A stretch of DNA of 10,064 bases from assembly GCA_050252075.1 (NCBI GenBank), contig JBFWLP010000111.1, positions 1 to 10,064 on the forward strand, given 5' to 3'. This DNA is from JAAYGT01 sp050252075. GTDB taxonomy: Bacteria > Pseudomonadota > Gammaproteobacteria > Burkholderiales > Burkholderiaceae_B. Positions within the stretch are counted from its first letter, which is position 1. Each line of letters starts with the position of its first letter. Both the position numbers and the translations under genes were made by a program. A model generated the notes under the pieces. It was not told where the DNA came from and searched no databases. It saw nothing but the letters and a program-made list of their open reading frames with translations. Shown in pieces: positions 1 through 6,200 of this stretch.

Positions 1-43
1 CCACCAAACCCTCAATTCCTAAGATAGAATCGATTGGGGACAT
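1..43 (-). CDS. ISL3-family transposase, first 14 codons only (cut by window edge)
   Basis: The first codons of a transposase are visible, beginning MSPIDSILGIEG, identical in protein to the start of the copy at 1173. The one base difference in this stretch (position 11) is silent. The start is the ATG 8 nt after GGAGG. Nothing can be said about whether this copy is intact, because the remainder is outside the window. Confidence 0.7.
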   Translation of the reverse strand, partial: MSPIDSILGIEGLV

Positions 44-124
44 CGACATTACCTCCATTAAACGTGTTTCTTCGCAAAAACAAGTCTAATGAATGTCGGC
101 GTCCCCCTTTAGTGATGAAGAGCC
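1..124 (-). mobile_element. 5' end of an ISL3-family insertion sequence copy running off the left edge
   Basis: This is the upstream end of an IS lying on the minus strand. Read on that strand it opens with GGCTCTTCATCAC, the GGCTCTTC start typical of ISL3-family terminal repeats, followed by a short leader, a GGAGG ribosome site and the first codons of a transposase. It matches 1131-1254 at 120 of 124 positions (differences at 11, 99, 100 and 112), so it is a second, slightly diverged copy of the same element. Its outer end at 124 abuts transposase coding sequence of the neighbouring copy, which breaks that gene. The rest of this copy lies outside the window. Confidence 0.85.
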
Positions 125-1173
125 GAGAAGCGCCACATGCGCACAATGGGCTCGAGCCACGATCTTAACGTAGCGGCCAGTGCCTTGGCCGGGCTTTGCT
201 CAAACTGACGAATCAATGCCAGGAATTTTGGCAGTAGCCGCTCAGCTCGATTCGCTCTCATGTTCTTCATCACCAGAAATCCGTTCAGTTGCTGTTTGGC
301 AAAATACAGCGCCCGAAGCACCGGCTCTTGGGCGAGGTACCGATGCAGGTTCTCCTTCTGTACCGCTGTCAGCTTCCAATGATGACGGCGCATCAGGCTC
401 AGCAGCCCACGGTTTTTGCGCCCTTGCGGGTCGTACTGCTGCCACAGCTTCAAGAAGTGCTGATTGACCAGGCGCACGACATGAAAGCGGTCGGCCACGA
501 TCAGTGCATTGGGAAAGTAGTGCTGAGCAATCCGTCGGTACGTCTCGGACAGGTCCATCACAATGACCCGCACATTCTCACGCCCGGGCAGGCGCTTTAA
601 ATAGCTGCGCAGGCTCGCCTGCGAGCGCCCCAGCACTACATCAAACACCTTGTGGTTCTTCAGATCCACCAGCGTGGTGGCATAGCCTTTCTTGCGGCTA
701 AAGAAGTGCTCGTCAATGCCCAGCACCTGGGGGCAAGGTCGGCCTGACAATTCCGACACCCGCTGCTTCACAAACGACTGATACCAGCGCTCGACCGTGG
801 CACTGCCTACCTGGTGGGTGACCGACAGCTTGCGTTGACTCACTCCCCCTTCATGCGCTTCGAATACCTCCAGCCGGTAGGCCTCAGTGGCACGCCGGCG
901 CGGGCCAATGCCGGCAAACCGATGACGGAAATACCGATTGCACTGGGTGCAGTGATACTTGGGCACGGCCAGATGCAGCACCATCAGCTGGTTGCCCTGG
1001 CGCGTGTGCTTGAGCGTGCGCCGGTGCGTGGCCTTGATGCGCACGGTTGGCGCCGGGCAGTACAGGCAACCAGGCCGACGTTTGGGTCGGGCCCACACGT
1101 GAATATCCTGAGCTCGTTTGACCTGCTGCACCACCAAACCTTCAATTCCTAAGATAGAATCGATTGGGGACAT
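109..1173 (-). pseudogene. ISL3-family transposase, C-terminally truncated and probably inactive
   Basis: DDE transposase of the ISL3 family (354 codons from the start chosen here; the family is usually about 400 aa or longer). Seen in order: an N-terminal zinc-finger pair (CLYC near residue 36, CTQC near 75), a helix-turn-helix region around residues 105-130 (GVSQRKLSV), the first catalytic Asp in GIDEHFF (D154), and Asp residues in VMDLSE (D207) and VADRFHVV (D228). The protein reads normally to RMWRFS, then crosses into the neighbouring IS terminal repeat and ends with ALHH and a stop. The family's last block, which follows this point and carries the catalytic Glu (an xxEGxN/H-type motif), is missing, so transposition activity is unlikely. 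I chose the ATG at 1173 because GGAGG sits 8 nt upstream; an in-frame ATG at 1188 overlaps that site. Confidence 0.85.
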
Positions 1174-1254
1174 CGACATTACCTCCATTAAACGTGTTTC
1201 TTCGCAAAAACAAGTCTAATGAATGTCGCTGTCCCCCTTTAATGATGAAGAGCC
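125..1254 (-). mobile_element. Truncated ISL3-family insertion sequence
   Basis: This IS copy is on the minus strand. Its upstream end at 1254 carries the terminal repeat GGCTCTTCATCATTAAAGGG on the minus strand, then a leader of about 70 nt and the transposase gene. The downstream end, with the last part of the transposase and the second terminal repeat, is absent: at 124/125 the sequence switches to the terminal repeat of another copy. Either that second copy inserted in the same orientation into this gene, or a deletion ran up to its end. ISL3 elements usually make 8-bp target duplications. The distal flank needed to test this lies outside the window. Confidence 0.85.
1131..1254. repeat. 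124-bp direct repeat of positions 1-124
   Basis: Positions 1131-1254 repeat 1-124 in the same orientation with four substitutions and no gaps. The repeat holds the IS terminal sequence, the leader and the first transposase codons. Both units end at the same GGCTCTTC boundary, which fixes the IS outer end. Homologous recombination between them would remove 1130 bp. Confidence 0.95.
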
Positions 1255-1571
1255 TGCGTGTGCCATGCACTGTTGTTTAATAACTCACCATTAAAGTAGT
1301 GGCCGAAGTTGTGGGCTAGAGAGGAGAGTCTTGCGCCGCCGATGAGGTGCCATTGCATTCTCACTGCTACGATTTTGGGGTATTAATTTTTTCAGTGAGG
1401 ACTAAACCTAATTTTTATGTGTGTTAAAGCGACTGATGTGAATCCCTCCGTCACAAGGGGTTTATTTTTTGTATGGTACAAAAGCGGGTAGGCCGATTTG
1501 CAGGGTTGCGCGGATGCCTGGGCGAAGAGTGCAGCGTCTAATGTATCGGAACGGCAATGCATCAGTTGCTC
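1255..1571. other. Gene-free spacer between the IS and the LysR gene
   Basis: About 317 bases with no convincing coding sequence on either strand. Much of it (about 1270-1480) is more A+T-rich than the flanking genes, with short T and A runs. A weak CCCT/AGGG hairpin at 1444-1459 is followed by a T-rich run on the plus strand, but it faces the wrong way to end the LysR transcript. I see no tRNA, second IS end or other recognisable structure. Confidence 0.6.
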
Positions 1572-2492
1572 TCAGAGGGAGAGGGGGGGACCGCCTTCCA
1601 GGCAGGCTTCGGCCTCGCTTATCAGCCAGCGGCGAAATTGTTCCAACCTGGGATCGTTGCGTTTCGATGGCGGATATACCAGGCAATATGAATCTCCGCT
1701 GTAGAACGGCGTGGGCAATGGCACCACAAGCCGGCCATTCGCAATATCGTCTTCCACCAGTAGGCGAGGAACAAGCCCGATACCGAGATGTGCGCTGGCA
1801 GCCTGGACAATCATATAGAAATGTTCGAATCTTGGACCTGCTCCGGTATCCAGATCATATACGCCCATGGCCTGGAACCATTCCCTCCACTTTGTTGGAC
1901 GTCTGGTTTGCTGCAGCAGGACGTGCTTTTTCAAATCGGCGGGACGGGTAATGGGGGGATGCTGCTCCAGGTAGTTTGGGGAGCAGACGGCAACCAGATC
2001 GTGGCCTACCAGCGACTCCGAGAGCACATTTGCCCAATCGTTCGAACCGTAGTGGAAAGCGGCGTCGAAGTCATCGCGCTCCAGATCGAACGGCACGTCC
2101 CGTGTGGAAAGGTTGATGACGATGCCGGGATGGGTACTATTGAAACGTGCCAGCCGGGGAATAAGCCATTTCGTTGCAAATGCAGGGGCGGTGGCGATCC
2201 TTAGGGCGCCGCCGCGCCCTTTGTGAGCCAGCAGCGTCACGGTGGCTTCCTGTATCTGGTCGAGCGCGGCTCTTACCGCCTCGGCATATTGCTGCCCTGC
2301 ATCCGTCAATACCAGCCGTTGCCGCACTCGCTGGAATAGCAGGAGGCCCAACGATTCTTCCATAAGGGCGATCTGCCTGCTGACGGCACTTTGGGTCAGG
2401 TGCAATTCCGCTGCGGCCTTTGTGAAGCTCATGTGTCGGGCAGAAGCTTCAAAGGCTCGTAGGGATGAAATCGAAGGTATGTGCCACATCAT
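1572..2492 (-). CDS. LysR-family transcriptional regulator, GcvA-like
   Basis: A full-length LysR regulator (306 aa, normal for the family), expected to bind DNA in the cytoplasm as an oligomer and control the adjacent catabolic genes. The N-terminus holds the winged helix-turn-helix: SLRAFEASARHMSFTKAAAE then LTQSAVSRQIALMEESLG (about residues 10-50) and the LLFQRV...LVLTDAG wing (51-66). The remainder is an effector-binding domain of the GcvA type, with LRIATAPAFATKWLIPRLARF near residue 97, KWREWFQAMGV near 200, and the late HLGIGLVPRLLVEDD and GRLVVPLP blocks. It is transcribed away from the Bug gene, the usual arrangement for a LysR gene and its target. Two tandem ATGs (2492 and 2489) can start it; no clear ribosome site precedes either. 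Autoregulation through the box at 2504-2518 is likely. The inducer is unknown. Confidence 0.93.
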   Translation of the reverse strand: MMWHIPSISSLRAFEASARHMSFTKAAAELHLTQSAVSRQIALMEESLGLLLFQRVRQRLVLTDAGQQYAEAVRAALDQIQEATVTLLAHKGRGGALRIATAPAFATKWLIPRLARFNSTHPGIVINLSTRDVPFDLERDDFDAAFHYGSNDWANVLSESLVGHDLVAVCSPNYLEQHPPITRPADLKKHVLLQQTRRPTKWREWFQAMGVYDLDTGAGPRFEHFYMIVQAASAHLGIGLVPRLLVEDDIANGRLVVPLPTPFYSGDSYCLVYPPSKRNDPRLEQFRRWLISEAEACLEGGPPLSL

Positions 2493-2500
2493 GTCGAAAG

Positions 2501-2527
2501 TTTATGACTTTTAATCATGACTGTCCA
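2501..2527 (-). promoter_or_regulatory. Possible promoter of the LysR gene
   Basis: On the minus strand TGGACA (2527-2522) resembles a -35 and CATAAA (2506-2501) a -10, with a 15-nt spacer that is shorter than ideal. The LysR box lies largely between them. Initiation about 7 nt after the -10 would fall within a few bases of the ATG at 2492, so the transcript could be nearly leaderless, in keeping with the lack of a ribosome site. Tentative. Confidence 0.25.
2504..2518. promoter_or_regulatory. LysR T-N11-A operator box
   Basis: The sequence ATGACTTTTAATCAT is an inverted repeat (ATGA and TCAT, 7-nt centre) containing the classic T-N11-A arrangement at 2505-2517. It lies 12-26 nt upstream of the LysR start and 22 nt before the putative -35 of the divergent operon promoter. 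That position would suit activation of the operon and autorepression of the regulator. The palindrome is seen directly; binding is inferred. Confidence 0.5.
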
Positions 2528-2539
2528 AGTTTTTATCGT

Positions 2540-2569
2540 TTGATGGCCCTTGGCGGCGACCTCTAGAAT
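2540..2569 (+). promoter_or_regulatory. Putative sigma-70 promoter of the catabolic operon
   Basis: TTGATG (2540-2545) and TAGAAT (2564-2569) are separated by 18 nt, giving a moderate match to the -35/-10 consensus. Transcription would begin near 2576, leaving a leader of about 65 nt before the Bug start. The imperfect -35 fits a promoter that needs a LysR activator bound just upstream. Confidence 0.4.
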
Positions 2570-2640
2570 GTCTCCTGCTGCACTCCCCTGCGACCTACGA
2601 ATTCGCACTAGATCCAGACAAAAATACAGGAGATAAACTC

Positions 2641-3642
2641 ATGACTTTCTCAAAAACGCTCAGGGCATGGCCCCGATTTGCCATACTTGGCTTGGCAGCG
2701 TGTTTCAGCTGCGCCACCGCGACTGCGGCCGCCTCCGATTCCAACTATCCGAACAAGCCGATCAACATCGTCGTACCGTTTTCGCCCGGTGGCGGCACCG
2801 ACGCTCTCGCCCGCGCGGTCGGAGCCCGGCTCCAGGCGCAGATGGGCTCCCCGGTTATCGTGGACAATCGGCCTGGAGCAGGGGGAACCATAGGCGCCGC
2901 GTTCGCGGCAAATTCGGCGTCCGATGGTTACACCCTTCTGATCTTGAACCTGGTTCCGCACACATCTTCCGCAGGACTGTATAAGAATCTTCCCTTTGAT
3001 CCAGTTAAGAACTTCAATGCGGTCGGGCTTGTCGGAGATACGCCCTATGTCATCGCCGTTAATCCTTCCGTCAAGGCGAAGACGCTGCAGGAATTCGTCG
3101 CTCTCGCCAAGGCGGGGCCAAATAGCCTGAACTATGGATCATCCGGCGTTGGCGGCGTCAGCCACCTGAGCACGGAACTGTTCCTCAACACGGCGGGCAT
3201 AAAGCTTACGCATATTCCCTATAAGGGCGACGGCCCTGTCGTGACTGACCTGATTGGCGGGCAGATTGATGTGACCTTCGGCAATGTGTTGGCGCTGCTT
3301 CCTCATATACGCGCCGGTAAGCTCCGTGCGCTTGCCGTGACGGGCGATACGCGTTCCTCGACCATGCCGGACGTGCCCACGGTAAAGGAATCGGGATATC
3401 CGGACTACGTGGTCGTCGGCCAGTTCGGTTTTGCCGTGCCTGCCGGAACGCCGAAGGCGGTCATCCAAAGGTTGAACCATGAGCTGGTCGAAGCCGTGAA
3501 GTCTCCGGAGATCAAGGAAACTTTCTCCAAGCAGGGCGTGGCCGGCCGCAGCTCCACGCCTGAGGGAATGCAGGAAATGATGGCCGCAGCGCAAAAGAAA
3601 TGGATGAAGATCATCCAGGACGTTGGTATTGACCCCAACTAA
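2641..3642 (+). CDS. Bug-family tripartite tricarboxylate transporter substrate-binding protein
   Basis: Periplasmic solute receptor of the Bug/TctC family (333 aa, typical length), which captures organic acids, most often carboxylates, for a TctAB-type permease. Residues 1-31 form an export signal: a basic start (K5, R8, R12), a hydrophobic stretch and an Ala-rich cleavage region (ATATAAAS). An LAAC at 18-21 could also act as a lipobox. Family landmarks are YPNKPINIVVPFSPGGGTD (36-54), the VDNRPGAGG loop (74-82), the GSSGVGG region, and PYKGDGP with DLIGGQIDV in the second lobe. AGGAG lies 8 nt before the ATG. It is first in a co-directional five-gene set and divergent from a LysR gene. No TctA/TctB membrane genes are in the window, so it may use a permease encoded elsewhere or serve in sensing. 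The ligand is unknown. Confidence 0.95.
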   Translation: MTFSKTLRAWPRFAILGLAACFSCATATAAASDSNYPNKPINIVVPFSPGGGTDALARAVGARLQAQMGSPVIVDNRPGAGGTIGAAFAANSASDGYTLLILNLVPHTSSAGLYKNLPFDPVKNFNAVGLVGDTPYVIAVNPSVKAKTLQEFVALAKAGPNSLNYGSSGVGGVSHLSTELFLNTAGIKLTHIPYKGDGPVVTDLIGGQIDVTFGNVLALLPHIRAGKLRALAVTGDTRSSTMPDVPTVKESGYPDYVVVGQFGFAVPAGTPKAVIQRLNHELVEAVKSPEIKETFSKQGVAGRSSTPEGMQEMMAAAQKKWMKIIQDVGIDPN

Positions 3643-3650
3643 GTCGCCGT

Positions 3651-3676
3651 GCAGCCAGCCATTGTTGCCAGGCTGC
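3651..3676 (+). promoter_or_regulatory. Intercistronic hairpin after the Bug gene
   Basis: GCAGCC (3651-3656) and GGCTGC (3671-3676) can form a perfect 6-bp stem around a 14-nt loop, starting 8 nt after the Bug stop codon. No U-run follows, so it is not a standard terminator. It could protect the 3' end of the receptor message and help keep receptor levels above those of the enzymes. It overlaps any reading from the GTG at 3649, which argues against that start for the next gene. Confidence 0.35.
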
Positions 3677-3705
3677 CCAGGAAATATTCGGAAAAGAGGA
3701 TGGTA

Positions 3706-5352
3706 ATGGCTGCTTCGATAGAAACAGTTGATACGGATGTGTTGGTACTGGGCGGGGGCCTGGCTGGCTATAGGGCGGCCAGCGCCGCCCGACGCTCGGG
3801 TGCCAGGGTGGTCATCGCTTACCAGGCCCGCGGCGCTTCGCAGCATATCATCGGTTTCAACGTTCCACGAGAGGATGCGGATTCGCCCGATTCGGTCGAG
3901 GCGTATGCACGCGATACCATCGAAGGCGGCTATGGCCTCAACGACAGGCGGCTGGTCCACGCCATGGCCGGCAACGCAGCCACAGCATTGCGTGAACTGA
4001 TGGAAATCGGCGTTCCACTGCAGTTCGACGGAGACGCCATAGCCCGCCGTCATCTATCGGGAAATACATTTGCCCGCTCGGTCTATCACCCCACGGGCGT
4101 GGGCAGGCTCGCCCTGGACCGCTTGGTGGAACTGTCCGACGAGCAGGGGATAGAAAAGCTGGCCGGTTGGAAAGCGATAAGCTTGCTATACCATGGTTCC
4201 TGTGTGGTGGGCGCATTGCTTTGCCGTAGGGACGGGTCGCAACTGGTGGCTGTGCGGGCCGCCTCGACCATCTTGGCCATGGGAGGGGTGGGCGCCATAT
4301 TCGGCAACAGCACCTACCCGCCGGACATTACCGCCGACTCATATGCTTTTGCGCTCGACAGCGGGGCGGACCTGATAGATATGGAGTTTGTGCAATTCGA
4401 GCCGACGGTCATCGTGGACCCCGGCCCGTGCTGTGGCATGGAAATGCCTACGGCCATGTTTGCCGACGGTGCAACCTTGCGGAATAGTCTCGGACAGCGC
4501 TTCATGCTCGAGCACAACCCCGGTCACGGTGAAATGCAGATAGAGAAGGCGAAGATTGCGCTGGCAATCCAGGCTGAGGTCAGCGCGGGGCGGGCGGAAA
4601 AAGAGGGGACGGTGCTTTTTGATACGTCCAATATTCCGTCGTCACGCCTGGAAAGCTATATCGCCCATTGCAAGCGCTTGAGGCTCGCGGGCATCGATCC
4701 GAGCCGCGGTCCGATATGGGTAAAGCCCGCTGCGCACAGCCACATGGGTGGAATACGAATTGACGCCAATTGCCATACCGGCGTGCCGGGTTTGTACGCC
4801 GCAGGGGAAGCCAGCGGGGGAGTCCATGGAGCCAGCCGCATAGCCGGCAACGGGGGAAGCGATGCAATTGTTTTCGGCGGCATCGCAGGTGCGGCGGCAG
4901 CAGAGAACCGACAAGGACTGGCCGGACTGCCATGGTCGGGCATCGTTGCGAACGCGATGGAAAAGCTGGCCAGTTTGCCCACCCGGACCGATGGGCCGAA
5001 GCCGGAGGAAATAAAAATCGCCGTGAGGAAAACGATGCTCGACCATGCGGGTATTGTCCGGACCGAGCGGGATCTGCGCTGCGCCTTGAGCGATCTCGAT
5101 ATCCTGCTTGAAGAGTGGTATGCAGGCTTGTGTCTGGATAAGCCCGTGGACCGGGTGAGGGCACTCGAGGCCATGAGTTTTATCATGGCGGCGAAGGCGG
5201 TAAGCAGTTCGTCTTTGGAAAGAAAGGAAAGCAGAGGGGCACATTGGAGAGACGATTACCCGCAACGGGACGACGATAATTGGATGTGTCATGTCAGTGT
5301 GCGCAAGACTCAAACAGGAGAATTCGAGATTGGCCGCTGCAGTATTGAGTGA
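3706..5352 (+). CDS. FAD-dependent oxidoreductase, succinate dehydrogenase/fumarate reductase/NadB flavoprotein-like
   Basis: A flavoprotein of 548 aa with the Sdh/Frd/L-aspartate oxidase architecture. It has an N-terminal FAD-binding fold (VLVLGGGLAG, residues 12-21), a capping region, a second FAD block HSHMGGI...GLYAAGEASGG (about 344-371) leading into GASRIAGN, and the C-terminal helical domain ending with ESRGAHWRDDYPQRDD (508-523). By family it should oxidise or reduce a C-C bond next to a carboxylate. Two active-site regions differ from Sdh/Frd: the usual QFHPT reads QFEPT (E232), and the PRD-x-x-S/A-R segment with the catalytic Arg is not apparent (GHGEMQIEKAKIALA instead). It is therefore probably not a fumarate reductase. 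I see no iron-sulphur or membrane partner. The ATG at 3706 follows AGAGGA by 5 nt; a GTG at 3649 would add 19 residues but has no ribosome site and falls in the hairpin. The substrate is unknown. Confidence 0.88.
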   Translation: MAASIETVDTDVLVLGGGLAGYRAASAARRSGARVVIAYQARGASQHIIGFNVPREDADSPDSVEAYARDTIEGGYGLNDRRLVHAMAGNAATALRELMEIGVPLQFDGDAIARRHLSGNTFARSVYHPTGVGRLALDRLVELSDEQGIEKLAGWKAISLLYHGSCVVGALLCRRDGSQLVAVRAASTILAMGGVGAIFGNSTYPPDITADSYAFALDSGADLIDMEFVQFEPTVIVDPGPCCGMEMPTAMFADGATLRNSLGQRFMLEHNPGHGEMQIEKAKIALAIQAEVSAGRAEKEGTVLFDTSNIPSSRLESYIAHCKRLRLAGIDPSRGPIWVKPAAHSHMGGIRIDANCHTGVPGLYAAGEASGGVHGASRIAGNGGSDAIVFGGIAGAAAAENRQGLAGLPWSGIVANAMEKLASLPTRTDGPKPEEIKIAVRKTMLDHAGIVRTERDLRCALSDLDILLEEWYAGLCLDKPVDRVRALEAMSFIMAAKAVSSSSLERKESRGAHWRDDYPQRDDDNWMCHVSVRKTQTGEFEIGRCSIE

Positions 5353-5389
5353 ATCTGAAAGGTTGTTGGGCAACTAACGGGAGAGTGCC

Positions 5390-6166
5390 ATGGCGGTGCT
5401 GTTGTACGAAAAAATAGATAAGGCGGTGGTGCTGACGCTGAACAGGCCGGAATCAATGAATGCCTTGTCGCACGAATTGGTGGGCCGGTTGATTGAGGCG
5501 GTCGAAGGGGCATCCGAAGACCGCGACTGTCGCTCCATTATCTTTATTGGGGCGGGTGAGAAAGCATTTTGCGCAGGCACGGATCTGAAAGAACGCCGGA
5601 CGCTTTCTCCGGAGGAGAAGTGGGCACAGAGCCGCGGAGGGTGGAGACTGAACCAGGCGCTATTCAACTCCCCGAAGGCAGTCATTGCCGCGATCGGGGG
5701 CTGGTGCCTGGGCGGCGGCTTCGAGCTTGCCCTGTATTGCGACACGCGTGTAGCGGCCGACGACGCGCGTTTCGGTTGGCCGGAAATGACGCTGGGAGCC
5801 TATCCCGGCAGTGGCGCGGCCCTGATGCTGCCCCGCATTGTGGGTCCGGCAAGGGCCAAGCAGCTGTTTTTCACGGCTCGCCGCATCGATGCGCAGGAGG
5901 CATATCGGATCGGGCTGGTGGAGCGCGTGGTATCGCGTCCTGCCCTCCTTGACGCAGCTCTGGAATTTGCCAAAGAGGTCGAACAAACAAGCCCCTTGGG
6001 ACTGGCGGCGGTAAAGCGCTCCATCAATGAGGGCGGCGACCTGCCCCTGGACGAGGCGGCGAAGCTGGATCAAATGCTCCGTCAGCCTCTTGAAGGCACG
6101 GAGGATTACGAGGAAGGAATCCGGGCGCACTTCGAAAAGCGCAAGCCGGTGTTTATCGGCAGTTAG
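5390..6166 (+). CDS. Enoyl-CoA hydratase/isomerase (crotonase) family protein
   Basis: A crotonase-fold enzyme of 258 aa (usual length), expected to add water across an enoyl-CoA double bond in the cytoplasm. Oxyanion-hole segments are AFCAGTDLKE (59-68) and GGWCLGGGFELALYCD (103-118). Two glutamates, E112 in GGGFEL and E132 in FGWPEM, are exactly 20 residues apart, as are E144 and E164 of rat mitochondrial hydratase. Their presence supports true hydratase chemistry rather than an isomerase or hydrolase. The usual GAGGTQRL reads GSGAALML, so the acyl pocket may be unusual. GGGAG lies 6 nt before the ATG, and the gene follows the flavoprotein stop by 37 nt. Its CoA-ester substrate probably comes from the CoA-transferase encoded next. 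The exact substrate is unknown. Confidence 0.93.
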   Translation: MAVLLYEKIDKAVVLTLNRPESMNALSHELVGRLIEAVEGASEDRDCRSIIFIGAGEKAFCAGTDLKERRTLSPEEKWAQSRGGWRLNQALFNSPKAVIAAIGGWCLGGGFELALYCDTRVAADDARFGWPEMTLGAYPGSGAALMLPRIVGPARAKQLFFTARRIDAQEAYRIGLVERVVSRPALLDAALEFAKEVEQTSPLGLAAVKRSINEGGDLPLDEAAKLDQMLRQPLEGTEDYEEGIRAHFEKRKPVFIGS

Positions 6167-6200
6167 CCGACGCAAGTAAAAAGGAACTGGAACTCTAACC

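Noticed and set aside
1444..1470. CCCT/AGGG hairpin with a following T-rich run as a terminator
   Set aside because: The stem is only 4 bp and the T-run serves plus-strand transcription, where no gene ends.
1469..1951. 160-codon plus-strand open frame
   Set aside because: Mostly antisense to the LysR gene, no recognisable domain and no ribosome site of note.
3649..3705. GTG start giving a 567-aa flavoprotein
   Set aside because: No ribosome site precedes it, the first 19 residues do not resemble a family N-terminus, and the stretch forms a hairpin; the ATG at 3706 with AGAGGA upstream is better.
3139..4053. 304-codon minus-strand open frame
   Set aside because: It lies antisense across the Bug gene and the start of the flavoprotein, has no family motif, and arises from the G+C-rich codon pattern of those genes.
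4642..5373. 243-codon minus-strand open frame, and overlapping ones at 4580-5186
   Set aside because: Antisense to the well-supported C-terminal part of the flavoprotein; composition is that of a shadow frame (many Arg, Ser and Pro) with no recognisable domain.
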